A stretch of DNA of 64,000 nt from Ornithorhynchus anatinus (GCF_004115215.2 NC_041738.1:14478669-14542668); one strand, 5' to 3'. Positions 35,455 to 47,671 are shown, numbered from the stretch's first letter. Made by a program: numbers and translations. Notes: a model not told the origin generated them from the sequence alone.

Positions 35455-35910
35455 AGTCCTGAAATATTCTGACCTATTCACTGTACCTCGATCTCGTCTA
35501 TCTCACCTCCGACTTCTCAGCCACGTCCTGCCTCCAACTTGGAACTCCCTCCCTTTTCATATCCAACAGAGGTTCATTCTCCCCACCTTGAAAGCCCCAT
35601 TGAAGGCACAAGTCTTCCAAGAAATCTTCCCCGAATAAGCCCTCATTTCCTCTTTTCCCACTCCCTTCTGTGCCATCCTTGTATTAGCATTTGCACCCCT
35701 TACTCATGCCTCCTTCAACCTTATAGCACTATCATATGTATTTGTAATTTAATTTATTTACATTATGGTCGGTCGCTCCCTCTAGATTGTAAACTCATTG
35801 TGGGCAGGGAACATATCTAGCAATTCCTTTATAGTCTACTCTACCAAGGGCTTAATACAGTGCTCTAAACCCAGTAAGTGCTCAATAAATATGATTCATA
35901 GGTTGGTTGA
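35455..35910 (+). mobile_element. L2 3' end
   Basis: RT C-terminus remnant through AATAAATATGATTCATAGG. Confidence 0.75.
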
Positions 35911-36230
35911 TTGATCCTGACTGTAGCGCCTCATCAGCTGATAATCTCATCATCAGTAGAGCTGATGGCTGAAGACTACAATCTCAGGTAGAACTTTTTT
36001 CTATTATAGCTTTGATAAGTAGTGTCCCAGGGAGAGGAGTTCTGCAGTTTCTCAAGATGCTCTAGATTATAATTCTCATTCTTTAGCATTGACTATCAAG
36101 ATAAGAAAGGTGGAAATTAACGGGATAATTTAAACCACTTTAGATTTCTACTGTGTTCAAGAAGCTAAGGAAAAGAGTTCAATGAATAATCGTTCACAGT
36201 AACAGGATTGTCTTTGCTGGGAAGTAATGT

Positions 36231-36236
36231 TTTATT
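36231..36236 (-). terminator. Polyadenylation signal of the 36696-37268 gene
   Basis: AATAAA on the minus strand, 460 bp after the stop, in the same context as the 21278 signal. Confidence 0.7.
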
Positions 36237-36695
36237 AGAAAGCAGTCAATGAACAATGTTTATGAAAACAAGAGAGAGGAACTGGATGGGAAGAAAACAT
36301 AACAGGCTCAGAGGACTTGGGATCGGAAGATCTGGATGATGGGCTGAGAAAGGATTTTTTCACACTGGTTAGGTGGTTGGGATACACTTCATTGTTCTTC
36401 CTCAGATGGGCAGGCGGTCACCTTGGCCAGCTGATTATCCATGTGGCTTTTGGCCAATGGCTTCAAGGCTGCTTAGATGTCTCCGTCCACCTGGATGAGG
36501 ACGATGCCCTTTGGGTGAGTGACGGAGCCCAATTCGACAGCTACGAGGATTGTGAGTACCACATTGTTGCCAAGCAGCTCAATTTCAATTCTTTGCAGAC
36601 TGTCCTTCTACTGGTTGGTTGCAAGTAGTCCAGAGAACCCAGTTATCTTTGAGGACAGTCATCTGCTGCAAGCACCTGGTGAGAGAGGAGATTAT

Positions 36696-37268
36696 TCAGC
36701 AGCAAGATGATGCACAGCAAGTAGGGCGGCAGCAGGTGGTTCTGCAGCAAGTTGTTTGGCAGCAAGCTGGGCGGCAGCAAGGCTGGCAGCAGCTGGGCAC
36801 ACAGCAGGTTGGACGGCAGCAAGTGGTTTGGCAGCACGTTGGGCGGCAGCAGGGCTGGCAGCAGCTGGTCACACAACATGGTCGGGGGCAGCAAGGCCTG
36901 GGACAGCAGGGCCTGCAGCAGCTAGACACGCAGCATGGTCGAGGGCAGCAGGGCCTGCAGCAGGTAGACACGCAGCAAGGTTGGGGGCAGCAGGGCCTGC
37001 AGCAGCTGGACACGCAGCAGACTGGGCGGCAGCAAGTGGGCTGGCAGCAGACCGACTGGCAGCAAGTGGGCCTGCAGCAGGTCGGGCGACAGCAGCTGGT
37101 CCCACAGCATGTGGGGCGGCAGCAGGTGGTCCTGCAGCAAGTGGTCTGGCAGCAGGTTGGGGGGCAGCAAGAGCTGCTGCAGCAGCCGGGCTCACAACAG
37201 GTCTCTTGGCAGCAGCCTCTTCCGCAGCTCAGGTCAGAGCAGACGGATCCACAACAGGAATTGACCAT
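36696..37268 (-). CDS. KRTAP4-like ultra-high-sulfur protein, 190 aa
   Basis: The protein starts [25 protein letters not shown] and ends [11 protein letters not shown]. It shares with the 61248 gene the block [20 protein letters not shown] (about residues 68-87), followed by tandem CCRPCC-type units. Cys is near 40%. The start lies 85 bp after a TATA box at 37353-37359, and a canonical AATAAA follows the stop. No defects are seen. Its upstream duplicated unit continues past 38.3 kb and is then split by the L2 at 38797. It is the last minus-strand member of the left half and faces the plus-strand gene at 47672 head to head. Confidence 0.93.
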   Translation of the reverse strand: MVNSCCGSVCSDLSCGRGCCQETCCEPGCCSSSCCPPTCCQTTCCRTTCCRPTCCGTSCCRPTCCRPTCCQSVCCQPTCCRPVCCVSSCCRPCCPQPCCVSTCCRPCCPRPCCVSSCCRPCCPRPCCPRPCCVTSCCQPCCRPTCCQTTCCRPTCCVPSCCQPCCRPACCQTTCCRTTCCRPTCCASSCC

Positions 37269-37352
37269 GTTGTCGGTTGGTTCAAGGTCTGGTATTGTCT
37301 CAGTGAAGGAGGAGATTCCCGAGTTTGTATGGCCCCTGGCCCCCCATGCCTC

Positions 37353-37626
37353 TTATATACCCTGATGGGGTGGTACCTGGAGGGCCAGAGACTCATGATC
37401 CAGCATGCAGGATTTCTTCATCACTGGGGCCAATTGGAAAGCAATGAGTAGATTAGCAATTAAGGTTCTGCCAAGACGTGCTCATGTCAGTGGGAAGGAA
37501 AATCTTCCCTTCCAACCTAAGCAACAGCCAATCAGCAGCTTGCTTCCCAAGGCACAGTTTTGAACTTCCCCCTCTTCTCACTTAATCTTTTTCCTGCCAC
37601 CCTGACCTGTGGCTTTGTCATGTGAC
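37353..37626 (-). promoter_or_regulatory. Promoter module of the 36696-37268 gene
   Basis: Minus strand: TATATAA at 37353-37359, CCAATTGG at 37430-37437, TTAATTGCTA at 37454-37463, a CCAATCA box near 37528, and GTCACATGAC at 37617-37626 (about -350). Confidence 0.62.
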
Positions 37627-38796
37627 TGTGTGAACTGTCGGATCACTTTCTTTCTCTTTCTCTCTGTTTCTTTCTCCCTCTTCTGTGCATGAAACAGGCT
37701 CACATGTACATAGATCACATGACTGAAGATTCCCTGATGGAGCAGTGTCCAAGATCAAACAACTTCCTAGAGGAAGGAGTGCTGGTTGTGGGAGAACAGG
37801 AAGGAGATGCTGCTGGGAGCTCAGAAGAGAGTCACTAAGAAATCATGGGGAAGGAGATGACTGCATGAGCGATATCAGCCTGTCAGGATCCCGACAGAGA
37901 ACTCGGAATCTTATGTCCATTCCACCTGATCTATGCACTGGAGCATGCCAAGGCTTGGTTCAGCCATGATTGTATAGAGCCAAAGAAGCACTGATCTACA
38001 CAAGTTTCACCCAGGGGAGTGTCCCTGGAGCTCCAAGCATCTGGGAGGAACACAGTCAAAAAAGAGCCAATGGAAAATTGAAACCAGTCTTGTTTTCTGG
38101 AATTGATATGGACACTTTAACCACATTTTAGGATAATTATGTTGGGATGCCAGATCACGGATTTCGCAGTTTCGAAGTTCTCTGATAGGGGCTCTGGGAT
38201 GTTGAGGGACGGCTGTTGTCGGCCACCAGGGCTAAGGATGGGCTTCAACACAAGACTCCTTGGACCATGTTGCCTGCTACCTGACCTGATCCAGACTGGA
38301 ACATGCCTGCTGGGCAACCTTCCATGAATGAACTCATCCTGGAGGAAAGGGGGTCACTCAGGGGACCTTGCCTTTCCAATGTGCCCCCATATAGCTCCCT
38401 GAAGTGCTCTTTTTTTTGACATTTATTAGGCACTTACTGCGAGCCAGATATTGTACTAAGGTCTGGGTTAGGTACAAGTGAACCAGGTTGGATACAGTTC
38501 CTGTCCCACGTAGGGCTCACAGTCTTAATCCCCATTTTGTAGATGAGGCAACAGAGGTACAGAGAAGTTAAGTGATTTGCCCAAGGCCACACGACAAGTA
38601 GCAGAGCTGGGATTAGGACCCAGGTCCTCCTGACTCCCAGGACCATTCTCTATCCACTGCGCCATGCTGCTTCCCCCAGAAATTCACTGCCACCCTCCTA
38701 TGAATGAATGGATTTTCACCCCCTGGAATTACAGTGGGCTTAGGGGTTTTGCCTGCTAACTCGCTGCAGTTGAAAGTGAAAGTGAATCAAAAAGGC
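37425..38796 (-). repeat. KRTAP4-unit upstream duplicated segment, unit of the 36696 gene
   Basis: Continues on the far side of the L2 at 42206-42900. It includes the CT-rich stretch 37640-37685, a MON-1 at 38408, and the AAATTCACTGCCA motif shared with 34.36 and 53.46 kb. Confidence 0.8.
38408..38675 (-). mobile_element. MON-1 SINE in a duplicated upstream unit
   Basis: A T run at 38410 marks the tail side, head GCCATGCTGCTTCCC. It is absent from the equivalent place at 34.3 kb. Confidence 0.82.
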
Positions 38797-41700
38797 CTAA
38801 ACTCATTCAATAGTATTTATTGAGCGCTTACTATGTGCAGAGCACTGTACTAAGCGCTTGGGATGAACAAGTCGGCAACAGATAGAGACAGTCCCTGCCG
38901 TTTGACGGGCTTACAGTCTAATCGGGGGAGACGGACAGACAAGAACAATGGCACTAAACAGCGTCAAGGGGAAGAACATCTCGTAAAAACAATGGCAACT
39001 AAATAGAATCAAGGCGATGTACAATTCATTAACAAAATAAATAGGGTAACGAAAATATATACAGTTGAGCGGACGGGTACAGTGCTGTGGGGATGGGAAG
39101 GGAGAGGTGGAGGAGCAGAGGGAAAAGGGGAAAATGAGGCTTTAGCTGCGGAGAGGTAAAGGGGGGATGGCAGAGGGAGTAGAGGGGGAAGAGGAGCTCA
39201 GTCTGGGAAGGCCTCTTGGAGGAGGTGATTTTTAAGTAAGGTTTTGAAGAGGGAAAGAGAATCAGTTTGGCGGAGGTGAGGAGGGAGGGCGTTCCAGGAC
39301 CGCGGGAGGACGTGACCCAGGGGTCGACAGCGGGATAGGCGAGACCGAGGGACGGCGAGGAGGTGGGCGGCAGAGGAGCGGAGCGTGCGGGGTGGGCGGT
39401 AGAAAGAGAGAAGGGAGGAGAGGTAGGAAGGGGCAAGGTGATGGAGAGCCTTGAAGCCTAGAGTGAGGAGTTTTTGTTTGGAGCGGAGGTCGATAGGCAA
39501 CCACTGGAGTTGTTTAAGAAGGGGAGTGACATGCCCAGATCGTTTCTGCAGGAAGATGAGCCGGGCAGCGGAGTGAAGAATAGACCGGAGCAGGGCGAGA
39601 GAGGAGGAAGGGAGGTCAGAGAGAAGGCCGACACAGTAGTCTAGCCGGGATATAACGAGAGCCCGTAATAGTAAGGTAGCCGTCTGGGTGGAGAGGAAAG
39701 GGCGGATCTTGGCGATATTGTAGAGGTGAAACCGGCAGGTCTCGGTAACGGATAGGATGTGTGGGGTGAACGAGAGGGACGAGTCAAGGATGACACCGAG
39801 ATTGCGGGCCTGCGGGACGGGAAGGATGGTCGTGCCATCCACGGTGATGGAGAAGTCTGGGAGCGGACCGGGCTTGGGAGGGAAGATGAGGAGCTCAGTC
39901 TTGCTCATGTTGAGTTTTAGGTGGCGGGCAGACATCCAGGTGGAGACGTCCCGGAGGCAGGAGGAGATGCGAGCCTGAAGGGAGGGGGAGAGGACAGGGG
40001 CGGAGATGTAGATCTGCGTGTCATCTGCGTAGAGATGGTAGTCAAAGCCGTGAGAGTGGATGAGTTCACCGAGGGAGTGAGTGTAAATGGAGAACAGAAG
40101 AGGGCCAAGAACTGACCCTTGAGGAACTCCAACAGTTAAAGGATGGGAGGGGGAGGAGGCTCCAGCGTAGGAGACCGAGAATGATCGGCCAGAGAGGTAA
40201 GAGGAGAACCAGGAGAGGACAGAGTCCGTGAAGCCAAGGTGAGATAAGGTACGGAGGAGGAGGGGATGGTCGACAGTGTCAAAGGCAGCAGAGAGGTCAA
40301 GGAGGATCAGAATGGAGTAGGAGCCATTGGATTTGGCAAGAAGGAGGTCATGGGTGACCTTAGAGAGAGCAGTCTCAGTAGAGTGGAGGGGACGGAAGCC
40401 AGATTGGAGGGGGTCTAGGAGAGAATGGGAGTTAAGGAATTCTAGGCATCGATTGTAGACGACTCGTTCTAAGATTTTGGAAAGGAAGGGTAGTAGGGAG
40501 ATAGGACGATAACTGGAGGGGGAAGTGGGGTCAAGAGCGGGTTTTTTTAGGATGGGGGAGACGTGGGCGTGTTTGAAGGCAGAGGGGAAGGAGCCCTTGG
40601 AGATTGAGTGGTTAAAAATAGAAGTTAAGGAAGGGAGGAGGGCAGGGGCGATGGTTTTAAGAAGGTGAGAGGGAATGGGGTCCGAGGCGCAGGTGGAGGG
40701 GGTGGCACTTGCGAGGAGGGAGGAGATCTCCTCTGAGGATACTGCAGGGAAGGATGGGAAAGTAGGGGAGGGGGTTGTTGGGGGGGAGGGGAGAGGCGGA
40801 GGGGTGACTTTGGGGAGCTCAGACCTGATCGTGTTGATTTTTGTGAGGAAATAGGTGGCCAGATCATTAGGGGTGAGAGATGGGGGAGGGGGAGGAACAG
40901 GGGGCCTAAGGAGAGAGTTAAAGGTCCGGAACAATCGGCGGGGGTGACGGGCATGGGTGTCGATGAGGGAGGAGAAGAAGCTTTGCCTGGCGGAGGAGAG
41001 GGCAGAGTTAAGGCAGGAAAAGGATAAATTTGAAGTGTGTGAGGTCGGCTTGGTGCTTGGACTTTCGCCAGCGGCGCTCAGCAGCTCGAGCATAGGAGCG
41101 TAGGAGGCGGACGGAGGAGGTGATCCAGGGCTGTGGGTTAGTGGCGCGAGAGCGGCGGAGGGAAAGGGGGGCGAGAGAGTCGAGATGAGTAGTGAGGGTG
41201 GAGTTGAGAGCGGAGACCTGATCGTCGAGAGTGGGAAGAGAGGACAGGGCGGCAAGGTGAGGCGAGATGCTATTGGAAAGACGGATGGGATCGAGAGAGC
41301 GGAGGTCTCTGTGGGGCAGTAGCGAAGATTTGCAGGGGGAGGGAGTGTGAGAGATGAGGCAGGTGAGAAGGTTATGGTCCGAGAGAGGGATTTCAGAGTT
41401 GGTGAGTGAGGAGATAGTGCAGCGGTAGGAGATGACGAGATCGAGGGTGTGACCGAGTCGGTGAGTGGGCGCGGTATGGTGGAGGAGGAGGTCGGCAGAG
41501 TCGAGGAGGGATAGCAGGCGGGCGGCAGAGGAGTCGTCGGGTACATCCGTATGGATGTTGAAGTCTCCAAGGATCAGAGTGGGCAGAGAGAAGGAGAGAA
41601 GGAAGGTGAGAAAGGGGTCAAGGTGGTTGAAGAAGTCGGAGGTGGGACCGGGAGGGCGGTAGATGACGGCGACAAGTAACTGGAGTGGGTGGTAGAGGCG

Positions 41701-42205
41701 AATGATATGGGCTTCGAAGGAGGGGAAGGAGAGGGAGGGGGAGGAGGGATAGTGCGGAAGCGGCATCGGGGCGAGAGGAGGAAGCCGACGCCTCCTCCCT
41801 TACCGGTGAGTCTGGGGGAGTGGGAGAAGGAGAGGCCTCCGCTGGAGAGAGCGGCGGCGGAGACCGTGTCTTCGGGAGAGAGCCACGTTTCCGAAAGGGC
41901 GAGGAGGAGGAGAGAGCGGGAGAGGAAAAGGTCATGGATGAAAGGTAGCTTGCCTGTAACAGAGCGGGGGTTCCAGAGGCCACACTTGAAAGTAGCTGTG
42001 GGTGCAAGGGGAGGAGGGGGGAGGGGCGGGGGGAGGGGAGGGTTTGGATGGGAAGGAGGTGGCGGGGCCCTGGACGAGGAGAGGGGGATGAGGGGTGGCG
42101 GTGGGACAAGAGGACTGGGATGGGGCGTGGGTGGGGAAGAGAGAAGGGGGGAGGGGGTGAAGAGGGGGTTAGGTGGGGGGAAGAGTAGGGGGAGGGCCTT
42201 CTTCC
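38797..42205 (-). mobile_element. Nearly full-length L2 LINE
   Basis: About 3.4 kb, close to the usual L2 length, read on the minus strand. The right end (5') abuts flank matching 34500-34530, and the left end (3') is ATTC-rich and ends in ...TATTGAATG. The 3' UTR is 38797-39197. It interrupts a duplicated segment whose uninterrupted relative lies at 34.3-34.6 kb. Its 3' 740 bp are nearly identical to the truncated copy at 50251-50992, so the family was active recently. Confidence 0.92.
39198..42200 (-). pseudogene. L2 ORF2 (endonuclease and reverse transcriptase), two frameshifts
   Basis: Three overlapping minus-strand frames carry one protein. The frame to about 41780 has the endonuclease start (LWNPRSVTGK, LSETWLSPED). 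The frame 41766-41008 has the rest of it, with GDFN at 41557-41568 and LSDHNLL. The frame ending at 39198 is open for 790 codons; after about 41020 it carries the [65 protein letters not shown] at 40018-40029, and the usual L2 end QEAFPD. Frameshifts near 41780 and 41020 break the frame; the RT part itself is open. Known role: nicking the target and priming reverse transcription, also supplying MON-1 mobility. This copy is probably inactive. Confidence 0.85.
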
Positions 42206-42980
42206 AGTCAAAAACATGATTGTTTTTCGATTTGTAGAGTTCACAGTCAGATGGTACCAATACCCTCTTTATTAAAAAGAAACATGAAACAATTTACTCT
42301 ATGTACAGAAAAAGTTCAAGACAAAATGTGATATCTACCTCTGCAAGGTAATGGGTCAGCTGCAACAATCAAAGAATAGAGAATTTAAGAAATAAAATCC
42401 AAATGTAACCAGACTATCCCTAACCTAGCATTGCATCATAACCACATCTGTGTGGCTCCCAAAGTTAGCTAAATCCACTTATCAAATTGTTCACTGATAG
42501 GTGCCGAGTAGATGTGATTACAAAGATCACCATACAACCTGCAGTTTCAACAAGGGCAGTTTCAGAGGGAGGCAGAGGCTAAAAGCTATTGGCCGATGTC
42601 CTGTGACTTTTATCTCCTGTTGTACTTTGAAAAATTCACCCCTGGACTTGTATGGTTCCAGGTAATGTCATCACCAGGTGCCCAGTTGAACTTTCCCCTC
42701 AAAGGATTAATGTTGAGATGTCTCTAATGGGGGGCTGTTTCTAGTAAACCAGCTCCTCAAGACTAGACACTGTGTTTGAATGAAGGTGAAATTGACCACC
42801 TGTTAGCTAATTTGTGCCCTTGCTGAGGCAACCAGACATTCACAGAGGTGAAGAGGATGATGCTTAATGTGGTGAGAAATGGATTTGGATAGTCATGTTA
42901 AGCATATATGAGAGAGCAGAGTAATCCTGTGGAGAGGATGGTGTGGACAGAGGTGGAAGTGATCAACATCATGTAATCTT
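42206..42980 (-). repeat. Continuation of the duplicated segment beyond the L2
   Basis: TAGAGTTCACAGTCAGATGG near 42236 matches GAGAGTTCACTAACAGATGG near 34525. CCCTCTTTATT and the CAGTTTCA...GGGCAGT region follow in the same order. Confidence 0.75.
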
Positions 42981-42983
42981 GAG

Positions 42984-43222
42984 GAGCAGCGTGGCTCAGT
43001 GGAAAGAGCCCGGCCTTGGGAAGCAGAGGTCATGGGTTCGAATCCTGGCTCTGCCACTTGGCAGCTGGGTGACTGGGGGCGAGTCACTTCACTTCTCTGG
43101 GCCTCAGTTCCCTCGGTGAGACTGGGAGCCCCACGTGGGACCATCTGATGACCCTGTATCTCCCCAAGCATGTAGAACAGTGCTCTGCACATCCTAAGGG
43201 CTTAACAAATACCAATATTATT
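42984..43222 (+). mobile_element. MON-1 SINE
   Basis: GAGCAGCGTGGCTCAGTGG head; slightly shortened core. Confidence 0.88.
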
Positions 43223-43226
43223 GAGG

Positions 43227-43482
43227 AAGCAGCGTGGCTCAGTGGGAAGAGCCTGGGCTTCGGAGTCAGAGGTCATGTGTTCGACTCCCGGCTCTGCCAC
43301 TTGTCAGCTGTGTGACTGTGGGCAAGTCACTTAATTTCTCTGTGCCTCAGTTACCTCATCTGGAAAATGGGGATTAACTGTGAGCCTCACATGGGACAAC
43401 CTGATTACCCTGTATCTATCCCAGCGCTTAGAACAGTGGTCTGCACATAGTAAGCGCTTAACAAATACTAACATTATTAATC
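43227..43482 (+). mobile_element. MON-1 SINE, near consensus, in tandem with the previous
   Basis: GAAGCAGCGTGGCTCAGTGG head four bases after the previous tail. Confidence 0.9.
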
Positions 43483-43489
43483 TTCTGGG

Positions 43490-45240
43490 CAGTGCACACA
43501 TCCACCACAGAAGATTGTGTGGGGAGAAGGAATTGTTTTGCCCCAGATCCTTCTTCATGTTCTTGCCCCTGGTATCTCTTGTTTTACCCCTCTCTGCCTC
43601 TGTTGCATACCCAGGACATGGATACCAGGGTCCTGGCTCTCTTGGTCTTTTGGTCTTCGGGCAAAGAGGAGAATTCATTTGGGGGGGTCAAGGGTCTTTG
43701 GGTAACCCAGCTAATAAATTCAGCTCTATTCACAGAGGTGTCATTTGCTTCCTGCAGATGGAGAATAGGAGGAGAAATTGCTGGGGTTCTTGGTTAACGA
43801 AGGGTATCCGAGAGGCATACCAATGGACTTCCAGAGGTAAGGAACAGCTCCAGACAGTCTGGCCACTGGTCCAGTGAAAAGAGCACCGATCTGGGAATCT
43901 GGAGATACGCGTTCCAGTCTCGTTTCATCCTGGAGCTGGGTAAGTTAACAATGTACTGCATCCCTGCCTGTCTCCTTTATTACTGCATTCCTGCCCAAAC
44001 AAAAGTAAATCTACTGTGGAAGAAAACTTCACAGACTCTGTGTTGCATTCACAAGGCTATGTCAGAGACTCATTTATTAATACTAACACTTTTTTCTAGC
44101 ACTAGTAGACTGTAGACTGTAAGTTCTAGACTGTAAGCTCATGGTCATCAGGGAATGTGTCTCTTTATAGTACTCTCCCAAGTACTTAGTACAGTGCTCT
44201 GCACAAGGTAAGTGCTCAATAAATAAGATTGGCTTACTAACTGACAGACTGGTAGAGAGTGGTGGTTGACCGGCAGAGTTTCCTGTACTAGTCAAGGCCA
44301 GGGCAATTTCTAGCAATACAGAGTTTCTTCATATACAGTTGGTACAGCATCCTAGCTTCACATGAGATTGAAGAGCACAATCATTGTTTATACCTTAATA
44401 CAGACATCTGTAAATTCTACTTGAGGTAATTTTTAGGCCCTGCCCGGTTCTCTCCTTAATAAGAATCTTGTGGGAAAACACTACTGATGAGCGGTTTAGG
44501 AATCCTGACCTGGCTTCTTCCTGTCTCAAGACCTTAAGAAACCAAACTTCCTGAAGACGGATATAAGGAAACAAAGGAGAGAGGAGGATACGTGATGTGC
44601 CCGCATCAAGGAAATGGTCTGTCGGCCGTACAAAATGGAGTCCAGGTCTAATGGCAAATCACATTCCATCTCTTGATATTCTACCATTCTTATGGACACC
44701 AGTCACCAGAAATACTCTTGTTCACTTAAACAAAGTGGTTAGGAGACAATCAAACAGGCCTAGAAACAAAACTGCTCAGAGGGAACATTTCGATGAGAAG
44801 GGACTAATACAAGGCCCAGACCGCTGTGTTTCCTCACTAGCTCAGATGAGCGTGAGTGATTCTGCAAAAGCAACTACCACAATAATTCATTACTCTGTGC
44901 AGATCCTCGGTCCTGAAGTTGCTGGACTATGGCTCATCATAGTATTTAATCATAAGTGACCCCACTATCATCATGATCATTATCACACCTCAGGCCCAAG
45001 ACTACAGGGTCAGGCTGGGCTTTCCACTGGATTTTTATTGAACACTTTCCACCCTAATGGCTCCAGCTCCAAGACCACTCCACATACGCAAGAACACGTT
45101 CAAATTAACGGCCATTTTGCCCTGTACATTCCCAGCAGACTCACAGCCCAAGAGGTTCAAGTAAACAGGCCAAAAGCATATGGAATGTACAACAGTAGCC
45201 AAATTCTCTGTTGGGATCCTGACCACCTGACGTCGTTCAC
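43490..45240. other. Mostly unassigned DNA around the L2 tail at 44100
   Basis: No gene is supported. Open frames near 43380-43880 show no family. 43780-43940 resembles the flank at 35000-35060 (GTCCAGTGAAAAGAG motif), another trace of the duplicated unit. Confidence 0.4.
44100..44245 (+). mobile_element. L2 3' tail
   Basis: ACTGTAAGCTCATGGTCATC to AATAAATAAGATTGG. Confidence 0.75.
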
Positions 45241-45679
45241 TCACCCCTCTACTTCCTCATGATTCCCTAGTGACTCCCCATTGACTACCTGGCATTTCTT
45301 CATGCTCCATTCTTCTTCCATCAAACATTCCTGCCTCCAGGATGGTGCTTTGATCCTAAACACTGTCCAGTGATGGGGATCATCACCCCAGGTGACCCTG
45401 AGTGATTCTTTGCATGATTCAGGCACAGGGGAAGGAGAGAGAAAACGGTCTTGCTGGTAGATGGCCAGATCAATGCAGGGATTCAAAGGGCTTATGCCCA
45501 GTGTCTCATGTTTATAGAGTTTTTGGCCACAGTCTCAAATAGCACTCCTTCTGGAAGTTACCATTTTGAAGAAGGTGTGCTTTTTTTCATAATAGGTTAC
45601 AGCAAGTTAGCCAGTGCCTGTGTGTCTGGCTCTTCTTGGGGACACTATCCGTTTAAATCTAGGGGATCATTTTCCTACA

Positions 45680-46285
45680 GAGAAGTTCAGAACATATGTC
45701 CCCACTTCTCAAAAAACTCGAGTGGTTGCCCATCCACCTCCGAATAAATAAAAAAGTCCTCACCATTTGCTTTAAAGTACTCAATCACCTTGGCCCCGCC
45801 TTCCTCACCTCCCTACTCTCCTACTACAACCCAGCCTGCACACTTTGCTCCTCCAAAGCTAACCTTCTCACTGTACCTTGATCTCAACTATCTCACCAAT
45901 GACACCTCGCCCACATCAGGCCTCTAGCCTGAAACGCCCTACCTCCTCAAATCTGACAATTACTCTCTCCACGTTCAAAGCCTCATTGAAGGCACATCTC
46001 CTCCAAGAGGCCTTCCCTGACTCAGCCCCCCTTTCCTCTTCTCCTACTCCCTTCTGCATTGTCCTGACTTGCTGGCTTTGTTCTTCCCCACTCTCAGAAC
46101 CACTGCACTTTTGTACATATCTATAATTTATTTACTTATATTAATGTCTGTCTTCTCCTGTATAGATTGTAAGCTCATTGTGGCCAGGGAATGTAGCTGT
46201 TTATTGTTGTATTGCATTCTCCCAAGGCTTAGTACAGTGCTCTGCACACAGTAAGTATTGAATAAATACAATCGAAGGAATGAAT
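45680..46285 (+). mobile_element. L2 3' end inside a KRTAP4-like upstream unit
   Basis: RT C-terminus (LLKKLEWLPIHLRINKKVLT) to the tail AATACAATCGAAGGAATG. It lies within the duplicated upstream flank of the 47672 gene. Confidence 0.8.
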
Positions 46286-46797
46286 GAAATCAAGGAGAAG
46301 TCTACATGTCCTCAAGTGCTCCTGTAAAAATCTCCCAATTAACCTCAACCCATCTCAGTTAGGGGAGGAGGTTGGTTTAGTCATTAATACGAACAGGTAC
46401 AAATCACTCAAGCTAATCACCTCCCCCATCCCCACCCCAAAGTTCTCCCTCTAATGGAGGAATCTTTGGATTGGACAGGTCATTAAGATGAAAGCAAATA
46501 GAAAGCAGAAAAATGTTTTAGATGTTGAAGAGGTGTAGAGGTGACAATTCCTTGTGCATATTTCCTTGGCCATGTGACTTTACTCAGTGGGCTACTGTCC
46601 AGTGATGTGTGTCTGATACTGGAAGGAACAAGGGGGATTCCCCATCACCCAAGTCCGTTGCATCTGGCCCCCCAGCCACCTTCACTTTCAGAAGAACAAG
46701 GCATAGGATGAGGGTAGAAAGAGAGTGGGAAAGAGGGACGTGTCAGAAAATGCCACTTTCTCATGATGGGTCACCTGATCCCAACACCTGCTTCCAG

Positions 46798-47078
46798 GGA
46801 AGCAGCATGGCCTTTGTGGACAGAGCAGGGGCCTGGGAGTCAGAGAACTTGGATTCTAATCCCAAATCTGCCACTTTCCTGCTGTGACCTTGGGCAAATC
46901 ACTTAACTTCTCTGGGAACTCAGTTCCTTCATCTGCAAAATGGGAATTCAAAATCTGCTCTTCCTCCTACTTAGACTGTGAGTCCCATGCGGGACCTGAT
47001 TATCTTGCATCTACCCAGTTGCTTAGCACAGTGCCTGGCACATAGTGAGCGCTTAACAAATGCAATCATTATTATTCC
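46798..47078 (+). mobile_element. MON-1 SINE upstream of the 47672 gene
   Basis: GAAGCAGCATGGCCTTTGTGG head, CAATCATTATTATT end. Confidence 0.82.
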
Positions 47079-47288
47079 TTCTTCCTCCCAGGCCATGAAG
47101 CTACCCAGTTGAAAGGACTTCCATTCCTGGTGGCCGAGGCCTCTTAGAGCATCCCTGCTGCCATTCTGGTTGATGGTGCTATAATGACACCACTGAGGGG
47201 CACATCGGGGGGAAAGGAAGAGGTCCCCACGAGACAATTATATCCAAGGTGCCTGCTTTAGTTAATCCGACCCTGATTGGCTCACACA

Positions 47289-47580
47289 GTCACCTGACAG
47301 AGCTACTGTCAGGGAAAATTGTTGAACTGAATGCTATTCTTCAGGAGAGAGGAAGTTCAAAATTGGACCTTAGGAAGCAAGAGGCTGATTGGCTTCCAAT
47401 GAATTTGACAGGGAAAAAAAAATATCCTTCCCATGGGTCAGAGTAAACTTCCTTAGCAGAACCTTAATTGTTAATTTACTCGCTGTTTTCCGATTGGCTC
47501 CAACAAAGGTAAGGAAGGTATCCCCCATGCTGGATCATCAGTCGCTGTGCCCTGACACACCACCCCTTCAGGGTATATAA
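47289..47580 (+). promoter_or_regulatory. Promoter module of the 47672-48199 gene
   Basis: GTCACCTGAC (E-box) at 47289-47298, a GATTGG box near 47388, TTAATTGTTA at 47464-47473, GATTGG (CCAAT box) at 47492-47497, and TATATAA at 47574-47580. This is the mirror image of the minus-strand promoters. Confidence 0.6.
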
Positions 47581-47671
47581 GGGGCCCTGAACACCAGGAG
47601 CCATTCAAACTTGGGAATCTCTTCCTCCTCCTCCTCTGAGACAACACCAGACCCTGAAACCAACCGACATC

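Larger units (their letters stand above)
45240..47290 (+). repeat. KRTAP4-unit upstream duplicated segment, unit of the 47672 gene
   Basis: Reverse orientation. 45240-45390 matches the 22.8, 32.5 and 37.8 kb stretches. An L2 (45680) and a MON-1 (46798) separate it from the promoter. Confidence 0.7.

Noticed and set aside
36619-37365. Long antisense frames over the KRTAP genes (up to 248 codons, Gln-rich; others Ala- or Leu-rich)
   Set aside because: TGC- and CC-rich coding sequence leaves few stops in the other frames. The same antisense frames appear over every paralog, have no promoter of their own and resemble no protein family.
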